Shown here: in pieces, positions 1 to 8,002 of the stretch
Numbering within the stretch: the stretch's first letter is position 1
How the letters are laid out: each line of letters opens with the position of its first letter
Made by a program: the position numbers and the translations under genes
Assembly (NCBI GenBank): GCA_015075445.1
Contig: JABTUJ010000007.1
Coordinates: forward strand, 1-64,000
DNA from: Verrucomicrobiales bacterium
GTDB lineage: Bacteria > Verrucomicrobiota > Verrucomicrobiia > Limisphaerales > J093
Direction: 5' to 3'
DNA: 64,000 bases
The notes under the pieces: generated by a model
What the model was told of the DNA's origin: nothing
Seen by the model: the letters and a program-made list of their open reading frames with translations, nothing else
Database searches by the model: none

Positions 1-77
1 ACGGCTGAACGCGTGGCAGCGGAAGGACTGATCGCCACTGGACCCCTCGGCGGCGCGCCCTCTAAGAGGCTCGCCGT

Positions 78-512
78 ATGCAACTTGCATCTCTACCCGA
101 GACGGTCCAGGCGATCCTCGCGCAAGCGGGCGGCCTGGGGTTAAACGGCGCCTTCGCCTACATCGGTGCCCAGCACTTCACCTACCGCTGCGCCGAGGCG
201 GTCGGCGAGTACCGCTCGGCCCGGACTTCCCGGCTGGTGTCCGAAGCCGGCCAGGGGTTCGTGGATTACGAGGTTGGCCTCCAATGCCGGGTCAACGGGA
301 AGAGGGGGCGTCGGTGGACGCTCATCGTCGCCTACGAGCCCAATGACGTGTACTCGGTCTGGCTGGTCGAGGGGCACCGCGGGCGGCAACCGGGATCGAT
401 GGTCCTGGCCTGTGAGCGGGACGTGTACTGCGACACGCTGCAAAGCGTCATCGAGGCGGTCTATGACCGGGTGATCTGCGACCACAACAACGGGTTCATT
501 CCCCTGTCATGA
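78..512 (+). CDS. Hypothetical protein, 144 aa
   Basis: I do not recognise the family. The product is a soluble-looking 144-residue protein with no signal peptide, no membrane segment and no clear motif. The ATG is preceded by AAGAGG at 63-68, nine bases upstream, a good ribosome binding site. The stop overlaps the next start as ATGA at 509-512, so the two genes are probably translationally coupled. A terminase gene lies downstream in the same direction, so an accessory or phage-derived role is possible, but nothing in the protein itself shows it. Confidence 0.6.
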   Translation: MQLASLPETVQAILAQAGGLGLNGAFAYIGAQHFTYRCAEAVGEYRSARTSRLVSEAGQGFVDYEVGLQCRVNGKRGRRWTLIVAYEPNDVYSVWLVEGHRGRQPGSMVLACERDVYCDTLQSVIEAVYDRVICDHNNGFIPLS

Positions 513-772
513 ACGGCTTCACCATCACCAAGCACGGCCGCAGCCGCTTCTGGGCGCTGCGGGATGGGACGGGCGAGCTGGTCTGCCTCTGCGTCTACAA
601 GCGCGGCGCCCTCGAGGTCGCCCGGCGCCTGGGGGAGCGGGAAACGCCCGAGGCCGCGGTCCTGCGCGAGACCCCGCCGGAAGCTCATGCCGACGGGGGA
701 CATGGATTCTCCGAAATACCTTTGGACAGTCTCAGCAGTACATCCGAGAGAGCTCACGTTCGGTACAAGTAG
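509..772 (+). CDS. Hypothetical protein, 87 aa, coupled to the upstream gene
   Basis: This small unknown protein starts inside the stop codon of the preceding gene (4-bp ATGA overlap). The first 60 residues look like a genuine small globular domain, with residues such as GFTITKHGRSRFWALRD and VCLCVYKRGALEVARRLGE alternating strand and helix character. The last 20 or so residues are translated through the conserved leader sequence of the next gene (747-777), so the real 3' end may have been altered when that leader module arrived. Function unknown. Confidence 0.5.
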   Translation: MNGFTITKHGRSRFWALRDGTGELVCLCVYKRGALEVARRLGERETPEAAVLRETPPEAHADGGHGFSEIPLDSLSSTSERAHVRYK

Positions 773-777
773 ACAAC
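747..777 (+). promoter_or_regulatory. Duplicated leader module, copy 1
   Basis: AGAGAGCTCACGTTCGGTAC (747-766) followed by three variable bases and TAGACAAC (770-777) recurs at 1465-1495. In both copies the 20-base core ends exactly 36 bases before the ATG of the following gene, and the purine-rich ribosome binding region and first codons (Met-Lys-Thr-Ser) are also shared. It could be a promoter, an operator or a 5' UTR element. No convincing -35/-10 pair is visible. Confidence 0.6.
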
Positions 778-801
778 AACAAACGCAGAAGGAAAAACAA
801 C

Positions 802-1341
802 ATGAAGACCAGCAAGAACGGCAGCAGCAGCAAGCAGAACAGCACCACCGAAACCCTCCTCCTGCCCCCGAAGGCGAAGGTTCCGAATCCCTGCTTCCCG
901 GCCGGGGCACAGCGCCTTGACATACAGGATGACGCGGCGACCGTCGAACCGGCGGCGAAGGAAGATGGCTGGCAGAAGGCCCAGGAACTCGCGGCGGGCG
1001 CGAAGGTCAAGAAGCCGGCGAAGGCGGCGAAGGCGGCGAAGGCGGCGAAGGCGGCGAAGGCGGCGAAGGCGGCGAAGGCGGTGAAGGGCGATGATGACGC
1101 GGAAACCGGTGACCGGCTGCCGGGCAACCTCGAGGAACTCGAGGAACTCAAAGCCACCAAGGGCGGGCTGGTCTCCTTCCTGTTCCTGAGCGGAAAGGAC
1201 AAGGAAGCCATCGCCGCCGAGCTGAAGACGGCGTTCAAGCTCGGGGACGCGCAGGCGGTTAAGATCGTCCGCCGGATCACAGGCCGGGTCCGGCTCTTCC
1301 AGCGCATCTTCGAGTTGCACGGCCTCATGGCGGCCAAGTAG
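802..1341 (+). CDS. Small protein with an Ala/Lys tandem-repeat linker
   Basis: This is a 179-residue protein of unknown function in three parts: a Ser/Lys/Asn-rich N-terminus, a lysine/alanine linker at about residues 70-95 made of (AAK)n, and a C-terminal domain of about 75 residues that is probably helical (from about residue 105). The basic (AAK)n linker resembles the tails of bacterial histone H1-like and other nucleic-acid-binding proteins, so DNA or RNA binding is a reasonable guess only. AGAAGGA at 787-793 precedes the ATG. The first residues, MKTS plus a Ser/Lys run, match those of the gene at 1520, as does the upstream leader. Confidence 0.65.
   Translation: MKTSKNGSSSKQNSTTETLLLPPKAKVPNPCFPAGAQRLDIQDDAATVEPAAKEDGWQKAQELAAGAKVKKPAKAAKAAKAAKAAKAAKAAKAVKGDDDAETGDRLPGNLEELEELKATKGGLVSFLFLSGKDKEAIAAELKTAFKLGDAQAVKIVRRITGRVRLFQRIFELHGLMAAK
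1018..1080 (+). repeat. 9-bp tandem repeat GCGAAGGCG, about 7 units
   Basis: Seven essentially perfect in-frame copies of a 9-base unit encode the alternating Ala/Ala/Lys linker of the gene at 802-1341. The period is a multiple of three, so copy-number change would lengthen or shorten the linker without a frameshift. Confidence 0.9.
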
Positions 1342-1359
1342 TCCGCCACGCGACCACGC

Positions 1360-1383
1360 GACCCTCCGGCCGACCGGAGGGTC
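1360..1383 (+). terminator. Strong hairpin after the gene at 802, possible terminator
   Basis: GACCCTCCGG (1360-1369) pairs perfectly with CCGGAGGGTC (1374-1383) around a 4-base loop, 19 bases after the stop. No T tract follows, so it may act with Rho or only stabilise the mRNA. Confidence 0.5.
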
Positions 1384-1464
1384 GATGTGTGAGTGCGAAC
1401 GTCCTCCGAACCCCGGTCCCAAAATCCCGTGAGAATCCTTGGACAGGCTCCGCCCTCCCACCGT

Positions 1465-1495
1465 AGAGAGCTCACGTTCGGTACGAATAGACAAC
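1465..1495 (+). promoter_or_regulatory. Duplicated leader module, copy 2
   Basis: This is the second copy of the element at 747-777: identical 20-base core at 1465-1484, then TAGACAAC at 1488-1495. The spacing from core to ATG is again exactly 36 bases. A similar TTGGACAG string occurs further upstream of both copies (about 722 and 1439), so the duplicated unit may be longer than the core. Confidence 0.6.
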
Positions 1496-1519
1496 CGGAA
1501 CACAGGAAGGAACGACAAC

Positions 1520-1942
1520 ATGAAGACCAGCAACAGCAGCAAGACCGTCCAAGCGACCCCCACCGAGTGCGACAAGGCCCAGCGCGCCGTTGAACTCCTC
1601 GCTGACCTGGCCGTGAAGGTCCGCGAAGCTCGGAGTGAACTGGTTCTGGCCGGGGTCGGCACCTTCGACATGGCGAATGAACACCAGTTCCTGATGGGAC
1701 TGGATGACAGGCTCGCGAAGATTCACGAGAAGCTGGCGTCCCGCGTTCGGCGGGCGCGGTCGACTACGGACTTGCGGATGACCGTCTTTGCGGCGGTCGG
1801 CACCGGTCCCCAGGAATGCGTTCAGATCAGTGGTGGAGACCGAGTCGGCGCCGTGATCATGTTCCGACGGTTTGGGGAATCGTGGCAGCGGGCTCGCATC
1901 ACGCATCGGGTCGACAGCCGGCTTCTCCTGGAACTGGTCTGA
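1520..1942 (+). CDS. Hypothetical protein, 140 aa, with the same leader as the gene at 802
   Basis: I do not recognise the family. The ATG at 1520 is chosen over an upstream in-frame start because it is preceded by GGAAGGA and sits at the same distance from the conserved leader as the ATG at 802. The start, MKTSNSSK, resembles the start of that neighbour although the rest of the protein does not. The middle (about residues 15-75) is likely helical and charged, and the end has a short beta-rich stretch. No signal peptide. A strong terminator follows at 1965. Confidence 0.6.
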   Translation: MKTSNSSKTVQATPTECDKAQRAVELLADLAVKVREARSELVLAGVGTFDMANEHQFLMGLDDRLAKIHEKLASRVRRARSTTDLRMTVFAAVGTGPQECVQISGGDRVGAVIMFRRFGESWQRARITHRVDSRLLLELV

Positions 1943-1964
1943 CCGGCTTTCTCCGCCCCCCCCG

Positions 1965-1992
1965 GCCCCTCGGCAACCCCGAGGGGCTTCTT
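1965..1992 (+). terminator. Rho-independent-like terminator
   Basis: GCCCCTCGG (1965-1973) pairs with CCGAGGGGC (1979-1987) around a 5-base loop, followed by TTCTT. A nearly identical hairpin is at 3107-3131. Confidence 0.75.
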
Positions 1993-2160
1993 GCGTCGCC
2001 AACCGGATGTGGCGCCTATCGTGCGTGATAAACCCTTCAATGCGGGCCTACTAGAGCCGAAAGGTGCTCTCGTCCTACGGGCTTGAGGATTGAAGTGAGT
2101 TGATGGTTCTGCTGACCGAAGCTACTGCTCGAGCTCGGAGTTGCTGAATGGAGAAAAGAA

Positions 2161-2190
2161 TTGCATTGGCAAGCGCGGCTCGGCTATAGT
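2161..2190 (+). promoter_or_regulatory. Possible sigma-70-type promoter for the PEP-CTERM gene
   Basis: TATAGT at 2185-2190 is a good -10 match about 35 bases before the start at 2224. The best -35 at a usual distance is TTGCAT at 2161-2166 (18-base spacer), which is weak. TTGGCA at 2166-2171 matches better but lies too close. Confidence 0.35.
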
Positions 2191-2223
2191 GACTCCGGTG
2201 TTGGGAGGGGATAGAGGAAGGGA

Positions 2224-2952
2224 ATGAGAACAACCAATCTAATGAACAAAACTATGATAACTCCAAGACTGCTCATTGCTTCTGTAGCCCTCGCGGCACT
2301 GGGAAGTGGGATTGCGCAAGCGCAGGGTTCCATCATCGGCATCTCTGCTCCACCTGATGCGCAGGAATCCCCGACGCACGCCGCTCTAGATGGCGGCTAT
2401 TCCGTACAGGCTCCGCCGTTTCCATTCCCGGTCGATTACGGAGTCGGATACTTGATTAACCCCACCTGGGGCGACGGCTACTTCGGACTTCACTCACACG
2501 TCTATTCCAGCCCGAACATTCCTGACCCGGCGACTGCTGTGATTACGTTCCAGTTCGATATGCCAGTTACCGTGGATCAGTTGGAGGTTATTCAGCACGG
2601 CAACGCTATCACGCGCGTTGAGGCCTTCGTCGGTAGCTCGCTCGGCACCCTGGGTTCAGTCGGGTCGGTCTTTGGGCTGAAGGGTGACGTGACCGGCAGC
2701 TCTCAGTTCGGTGAAACCGAAAGCGATCTGTTCGACTTCGACAACACGATTGCCGGAACCTACTTGCAGCTAGTAATCCGGAAGACCAGTTTGGAGAACG
2801 GTTGGGCAGCATATCGAATTTTCCCGCGAACTGCCGACGGTGACCGCATCGAAGCAGCCACGGCCCCAATTCCTGAGCCGACAGCGTATGCGTTCGTGGG
2901 TGGACTTGGCTTAGTCGCCTTTGCGGCATTCAGTCGTCGTCGCAAGGTCTGA
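2224..2952 (+). CDS. PEP-CTERM sorting-domain protein
   Basis: This is a secreted protein of 242 residues carrying a PEP-CTERM tail, the signal handled by the exosortase/archaeosortase system in exopolysaccharide-producing bacteria. The N-terminus has a Sec signal peptide (hydrophobic stretch at about residues 13-31 ending in AQA). The C-terminus shows the three-part tail: IPEPTA, a hydrophobic helix, then SRRRKV. The mature part is beta-rich without a recognisable enzyme motif. ATG at 2224 follows GAGGAAGGG closely; an alternative ATG at 2242 lies farther from it. No exosortase gene is in this window. Confidence 0.85.
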   Translation: MRTTNLMNKTMITPRLLIASVALAALGSGIAQAQGSIIGISAPPDAQESPTHAALDGGYSVQAPPFPFPVDYGVGYLINPTWGDGYFGLHSHVYSSPNIPDPATAVITFQFDMPVTVDQLEVIQHGNAITRVEAFVGSSLGTLGSVGSVFGLKGDVTGSSQFGETESDLFDFDNTIAGTYLQLVIRKTSLENGWAAYRIFPRTADGDRIEAATAPIPEPTAYAFVGGLGLVAFAAFSRRRKV

Positions 2953-3105
2953 TGGACACAACGGAGCCCTTTCTCGGCTCAGGCTGAGTGGCTTCGTTAC
3001 CGAGGTCGGTCGCGCTTGGCATCTTGGATTACGGGCCGAGCACGGCTGTTTCGGGGTACGTCTGAATCCATAACAGCGAAGTACTCGTCCGCCTCACCCG
3101 ACCCC

Positions 3106-3133
3106 AAGCCCCTCGGTGACCCCGAGGGGCTTT
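3106..3133 (+). terminator. Rho-independent terminator, near-copy of the one at 1965
   Basis: AGCCCCTCGG pairs with CCGAGGGGCT around TGACC, followed by TTTCTGCG. The stem is the same as at 1965-1987 with two more pairs. It ends the PEP-CTERM transcription unit. Confidence 0.75.
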
Positions 3134-3272
3134 CTGCGTCGTCAGACCGTCGCCCGAGACCGCCCCGAGATCAGCCGCGAACCGGTGCCTCGGCGGTTTT
3201 CCGACCCCGGCCAGGGGTAAGGTCCTGCCCGCGGCGTCGCGCCGTTACGCGCTACCGTTCTGCACTATAGGT

Positions 3273-4997
3273 GTGGGACCATCACCGCATCCTTTGGTGG
3301 CGGGCTTCTGCGCCGCCTGCAAACCGGCCGACCGTCGGCCTCCGTGGCAGTGGTGTGAAGAGAATGTCCACGTGGACGAGACCTCACCGCTGCCCGGCCG
3401 CTGGCGTTCGGACGCCTCCCCCTGGGTCCGGGCTGTCATGGAGGACTTCGCCAACAACGCCATCCGGGACATCGCCGTCCAGTGCGCCGCCCAGAGCGCC
3501 AAGACCCAGACCGTGATGAACTGCGCCTGCTGGGCCATTGCCGAGGATCCCGGCCCCGCCATGTGGGTCACCGCCACCAAGGATGAACTCCGTGACTTCC
3601 TCCGCGACCGGTTGACGCCAACCTTCGAGACCTGCCGGCCGGTCAAAGAACGACTGTCCGAAGTCACCCTGACCGGGTTCGCCTTCGACGGGATGCCCTT
3701 CTACGCGGGGTGGTCGGGGTCGAAAGCCCGGTTGCAGTCCAAACCCATCCGGTGGCTCTTTGCCGACGAAGTGCGCAACTACGCCCCCGGCCGGTTGGAA
3801 ATGGTCCTCAAACGCACGCGGTCCTTCTGGAACTCGCGCCGGTTCCTCATCTCGACGCCGGGGACCAAGGGCGACGCCATGGACACCGCCTACCGCGCCG
3901 GGGACCAGCGGGTCTGGCACTTCGAGTGTCCGGCCTGCCAGCACCTTCAGCCCCTGAAGTTCGAACAGCTCAAGTGGGATTCCAACGACCTCACCAAGCC
4001 CGAGGGCAAGTGGCGGTTCGACGTCCTGGCCGGCACCATCCGCTTCGAGTGCGCGGGGTGTGGGCATCGGATCAAGGACACGCCCGTGGACCGGCGCTGG
4101 ATCGAGAACCACGGCCGCTTCGTGCCCCAGAACCCCAACGCCCCGCGGTCACGGGTCAGCTACACGTGGAACGCGCTCCTGCCGCACTGGATTGAGTGGC
4201 GGGCCATTGTCGAGGAGTTCCTGGGGGCGGTGGATGCCATGCGCATGGGGGGTGACATCGAGCCGATGTTCACCTTCGTCACCGAGACCCTCGGGGAACC
4301 CTGGGACCTGGACCGGTGGCTGGTCACGGGAGATGACTACCTCCAGGAACGGAAGGCGGACTACGACTTCGGCGACCCGTGGCCCTTGGAGAAGACCCGA
4401 TTCCTGGCGGCGGATCGCCAGGCGCGCGCGGGCGAGCACTACTTCTGGGTGGCGCGGGCGTTCGGGCCGGGCGGGGCCAGCCGGCTGATCGGCTACGGCC
4501 GGTGCAACACCACCTCGGAACTCGAGGAAGTACGCCGGCAACTGAACGTGCCCGTGGTCAACGCCATGGTCGACACCGGGTTCAAGGCCTCGGAGGTGTA
4601 CCGCTTCTGCCTGGGGACGGGGTGGAAGGCGATGAAAGGCGATGACGCCGAGTGGTTCCTGGCCCAGGACCCGCGGACAGGCAAGACCGTGCGGCGGGTG
4701 TGGCGGCGGGTGTTGGTGGACCCGACCCTGGGGGCGCGGCGCTCACGGGTCCGGAGGCATCTGCCGCTGTTCCAGTGGTCCAACCCGAGCCTGAAGGATC
4801 ACCTCGCGCTGTTCACGCACGGGGTGGTCGGCCAGTGGACCCTCCCGCGGAAGGTCGGGCGGGATTACCTCGATCAGATGACGGCCGAGGTACGGGAGGA
4901 ACGGGAGGACTCGCGGGGGCGGAACACGGGCGTGCGGATTCGGTTCCTTACCGACCAAGCAGAAAGATGGCTGCCGCCAGCACCTGAAGGGACCTAA
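3273..4997 (+). CDS. Phage terminase large subunit, GpA family
   Basis: This is the large subunit of a lambda GpA-like DNA-packaging motor (ATPase plus nuclease). Visible signs are a Walker A-like segment CAAQSAKTQ at about residues 71-79, Walker B RWLFADEV at about 160-167, a zinc-finger-like pair CPAC (about 217-220) and CAGC (about 258-261), and a C-terminal region with conserved acidic positions. At 574 residues it is somewhat short for the family (roughly 600-650), and the C-terminus may be trimmed. The start is GTG at 3273; the first in-frame ATG is at 3438, inside the conserved region. No small terminase, portal or capsid gene follows, so this is probably a prophage remnant. Confidence 0.85.
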   Translation: MGPSPHPLVAGFCAACKPADRRPPWQWCEENVHVDETSPLPGRWRSDASPWVRAVMEDFANNAIRDIAVQCAAQSAKTQTVMNCACWAIAEDPGPAMWVTATKDELRDFLRDRLTPTFETCRPVKERLSEVTLTGFAFDGMPFYAGWSGSKARLQSKPIRWLFADEVRNYAPGRLEMVLKRTRSFWNSRRFLISTPGTKGDAMDTAYRAGDQRVWHFECPACQHLQPLKFEQLKWDSNDLTKPEGKWRFDVLAGTIRFECAGCGHRIKDTPVDRRWIENHGRFVPQNPNAPRSRVSYTWNALLPHWIEWRAIVEEFLGAVDAMRMGGDIEPMFTFVTETLGEPWDLDRWLVTGDDYLQERKADYDFGDPWPLEKTRFLAADRQARAGEHYFWVARAFGPGGASRLIGYGRCNTTSELEEVRRQLNVPVVNAMVDTGFKASEVYRFCLGTGWKAMKGDDAEWFLAQDPRTGKTVRRVWRRVLVDPTLGARRSRVRRHLPLFQWSNPSLKDHLALFTHGVVGQWTLPRKVGRDYLDQMTAEVREEREDSRGRNTGVRIRFLTDQAERWLPPAPEGT

Positions 4998-5680
4998 GAA
5001 CCGAGACAGGTCGAGCGTCGTCCACAAGCGGGCTGGGGGTGTTCGCCGCTGAAACGCGTGCAAGTAAACGCACACCGCGCACTGCCGGATGCTGTGCCGG
5101 GCTGACTGCTCCACCGTCACCGAAATCAACCACCCCTACCTCGACGCGGCGGACAGGCCGCACCTGGCCGGTGGGCGTGAGCCAGGAGAGAGCTCGCAGG
5201 GCCTGCATTATGTCGGCAACGGCCGGAGAGACCGGGGTGAGAACGGAAGGGAATCTTCGGCGAATCCCGGCAGATGTGCGTTGGACTTCACTGGCACCTT
5301 TGACGCAAACGACGGGGCTCGACCTAACACAAGTGGTTAGACTGAGTGTTGTGTTTTCTCCGTTGCCCAATGACTCTTGACAATCATCTGAGAACCGGAT
5401 AGTCCTTCAGTAAAGAGTCGTGCTGGGGCTGATACAGGGCGAGATGGAGTTCAGCCCCTCACCGCTTGGTGCGGCACCCACGGAGATCGAGGCGCGCTCC
5501 ATGAACATCGAATCTCAGGTTAGGCTCATCGTCACTTCATCGATGGAGGGCCGGAGCGGTCTGTCGCACTGGGTCACCTGTCTTTGCTCCTTCTTCCCGT
5601 GACGTGCCAACTACCCGCGCTCACCTGCCGGTCGTGAGCGTACCGAATGCTCCCGAACCGTTGACTTACCCTCCCGCACC
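4998..5680. other. Intergenic stretch without a convincing gene
   Basis: Open frames here are short, Arg/Ser-rich and lack ribosome binding sites. TTGACA at 5377-5382 has only a weak -10 partner (TAGTCC at 5400-5405, 17-base spacer) and could drive the RHS gene at 5681. I see no RNA gene. Confidence 0.4.
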
Positions 5681-6165
5681 ATGAAACCAGATGGCTGGCT
5701 CCGACCGACGACGCTGAGTGTGTGGCTGCTGCTTGCAGCCGCGGGAACGCGGGCCGACGGCACCAACGCCCTCGAAGTTCTGGACCGCGGCCCGCATCAC
5801 CGCGTCGTTGCGTACGAGTACTGGTCCAAAGACGACGCCGGAAACCTCGTGCCCGCAAGAAGCACGTACACGGAGTTGGCCAGCGGGTTGCATTACTCGG
5901 AGGATGGGGAATGGAAGGAATCGGTGGCGCGGATCGAGCTCTCCAAGGAAGGCGCGGTGGCGCGGCGTGGCGGTTTCCGGGTCACGCTCAGCCCGGATGT
6001 GCAGGCAGCCAGCGTGGTGGATGTGCGGACGCCTGACGCCAAACGGTTCACCAGCCGGATCGCTGGTCTTGCCTACTACGACTCTCTCAGCGGTCAGAGC
6101 GTCCTGCTCGCCGAACCCAAGTCCAGTGTGGGCCTGCTGCTCCCGCCAAACCAGGTTGTCTATGT
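5681..6165 (+). pseudogene. RHS toxin gene, 5' part, cut by an insertion sequence
   Basis: This is the N-terminal 161 codons of the giant RHS protein that resumes at 8003. It starts with a Sec signal peptide (LSVWLLLAAAGTRA) and continues with a beta-rich domain. The same domain opens the broken gene at 28695-31865: LLPPNQVVY here, resuming as VDAFDDVSADV after the element, aligns with VPPNRLVA and RDAFDGVLADV there. In its present state translation runs 20 codons into the insertion sequence and stops at 6226. Removing the element and one ATGT copy (1,841 bp) joins this frame exactly to that at 8003. Confidence 0.85.
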
Positions 6166-8002
6166 AGAGCCCGTCCCAGAAGTCCCTGTTTCCGGATGGG
6201 AGACGATAGGAGAGGAAGGAGAGTGAGCCTGGTATAAGCCATCATGACAGCTCGGGCACGCTTTCGGCCCGACACCGCTATGGGTTGTGGTTTTTCCAGA
6301 CTTCTAACGACACGGCTCCGCCGAGCCTTGCACTCCCATCAGCCAGACTACTGCCTAAGCCGCGTCGCGCTGCTGCTCCGCCGACGCCGCCACCCGCTCC
6401 ATCCGGGCCAGCACCCAAAGATTGTGGGCCAGCACACTCCAGCTTACCCCCAGCGCCCGGTGCTCATACCCCTTGGCCCGCAGCGGCCGCCCCAAGAAGT
6501 CATTCTTCAGAATCCCAATCCGCCCCTCGGTCTGCGGCCGCCGGCGCTGGATCTTCCCAAACCGAGCCCCATGCCGACGGCGCTGCAATTCCGCCACCCC
6601 GCGCGGACACAGCCCGTTGAAGAGCCCCGCCTCCGCCAAGAGCGCCCGGTTGGCCTTGCAGTCAAAGCCGCGGTCCCCGCCCACCGCTTCGAGCACGCCC
6701 GCCGGCAGCCAGGACTGCAGCCGTTCCAGGCTCGCCGGCAACTGCCGGCTGTCCGCCGGCGCACTCTCCTGGTAGAGATGCCAGTCCACTACCAGGCCCT
6801 GCCGCTGCTCGGCCAGGAAGAGCGTGTTGCCAAACTCCACCGCCGCCCCGGCCTTGCCCCGCACGATCACGTGCAGATCGCCCTCGTAGAGACTCAGGAT
6901 CTTGTCCGCGTTGGCCACCGGCCGCTCCCCGATGATCCGCTCATGGGCTTGCCGGACCGCCCGGGGCAACTGCGCCAGCACCCCGTCGATTCGGGCCAGC
7001 ACCTGCTCGGCCTGGGCCCAGGTCCAATCCGTCTCCTGCCAATGCGTGTCGAGCAGATCCCGATGCCGGCGAGCGTGTTGTCGCACCACCCGGCTCAGGC
7101 GCTTCATCTCCCGCAACACCCGCTTGCGCGCCCGCTTCGCGTCGGCCCGTTTGCCCGCCTGCACCATCGCGATGCACTGCTGGTTCATCGCCCGCAGAAA
7201 CTGCTCCGGGGCCGGCATCCGGCGTTTGAGCCCGTGTGCCCGGATCAGGCCGGTGGCCTTCATCAACGTCCGCGTCGCGTCCCGCAGCAGCACCCAGTCC
7301 ACGGGGAAATGGATGTCCGCGGCCACACACGTGCTGTCCATCCACACCGTGTCCAGTTCCAGTTCGTTGGCCAGCCAGAGCCGGTTGAACCCCGTGGTGG
7401 CATCGGTCTCCCGCGCCGCCTGCACGAGCCGGCGGACCAGGGCCTGCACCTGCGCCTCCGGCAGCCATTGGAAGTAGCGCGCCAACTGGCTCTTGCTCGG
7501 CACCCGCACTTCCTCCAAGCGATCCACCCCGCAGAACCACTGGAAGAGGGCGCACTCGGCCAGCCGACGGCTCATCCCCCGAAAGTCCTCGCCCAGCAAG
7601 CGCTGCAGCACGTTGCAGCGCAGCGCCTGGGCACTGGTGCGCTGATACTTCGTCTGCTCGTGCGTCGTGGGCACCCGCTCCGGGTCTCGGGCCAGCCATC
7701 CCGCCAAACTGCGCTCCACAAAGAGCGCTTCGACGCCGCTGAGTCGCAGGAGTTCATCGATCCGGCGCAGCTCGGCTTCGAAGCGTTGATAGTCCACATT
7801 TCCCCGGACCGTGGGAAGGACTGGACGAAGTTCGCCTTGCAGCGGTATGATCTGGGCCATCGGGCGTTGGTTCATTGTATGTCTGACAAGAGCATAACGC
7901 ACCGATTTCGGGCATGGGAGCCTTTTCTGGCTGCTATGCCCGTTTTTCTTTGGCGCAGCGCCTCAATACCCACGGGCCTCTCCTTCCGCTGGGACAAGCT
8001 CT
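6166..8002 (-). mobile_element. Insertion sequence, copy A (1,837 bp), intact
   Basis: The ends are AGAGCCCGTCCCAG (left) and, inverted, AGAGCTTGTCCCAG (right). The host bases ATGT are duplicated at 6162-6165 and 8003-8006. The single transposase gene is on the minus strand. The same element occurs twice more, in the opposite orientation, at 20413-22245 and 22250-24094. The length and long helical DDE transposase fit the IS1182/ISNCY-like groups; the exact family is not assigned here. Confidence 0.9.
6355..7902 (-). CDS. DDE transposase of insertion sequence copy A
   Basis: This 515-residue transposase is full length and uninterrupted. Candidate catalytic residues are D189 in VWMDST, D410 in GGDRGFD and E459 in QTEGRIGILKND. 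Between the first two acids is a long helical, Arg-rich insertion (about residues 230-330, RAMNQQC to RHRDLLD) typical of IS1182/ISNCY-like enzymes. Translation may begin at ATG 7902, 7875 (MNQRP) or 7860 (MAQII); none has a clear ribosome binding site. It lies antisense to the RHS gene it interrupts and is probably the source or sibling of the two decayed copies. Confidence 0.85.
   Translation of the reverse strand: MRYALVRHTMNQRPMAQIIPLQGELRPVLPTVRGNVDYQRFEAELRRIDELLRLSGVEALFVERSLAGWLARDPERVPTTHEQTKYQRTSAQALRCNVLQRLLGEDFRGMSRRLAECALFQWFCGVDRLEEVRVPSKSQLARYFQWLPEAQVQALVRRLVQAARETDATTGFNRLWLANELELDTVWMDSTCVAADIHFPVDWVLLRDATRTLMKATGLIRAHGLKRRMPAPEQFLRAMNQQCIAMVQAGKRADAKRARKRVLREMKRLSRVVRQHARRHRDLLDTHWQETDWTWAQAEQVLARIDGVLAQLPRAVRQAHERIIGERPVANADKILSLYEGDLHVIVRGKAGAAVEFGNTLFLAEQRQGLVVDWHLYQESAPADSRQLPASLERLQSWLPAGVLEAVGGDRGFDCKANRALLAEAGLFNGLCPRGVAELQRRRHGARFGKIQRRRPQTEGRIGILKNDFLGRPLRAKGYEHRALGVSWSVLAHNLWVLARMERVAASAEQQRDAA

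Noticed and set aside
1..31. End of an upstream gene reading RLNAWQRKD-stop
   Set aside because: Only ten codons are visible, with no way to recognise or confirm them.
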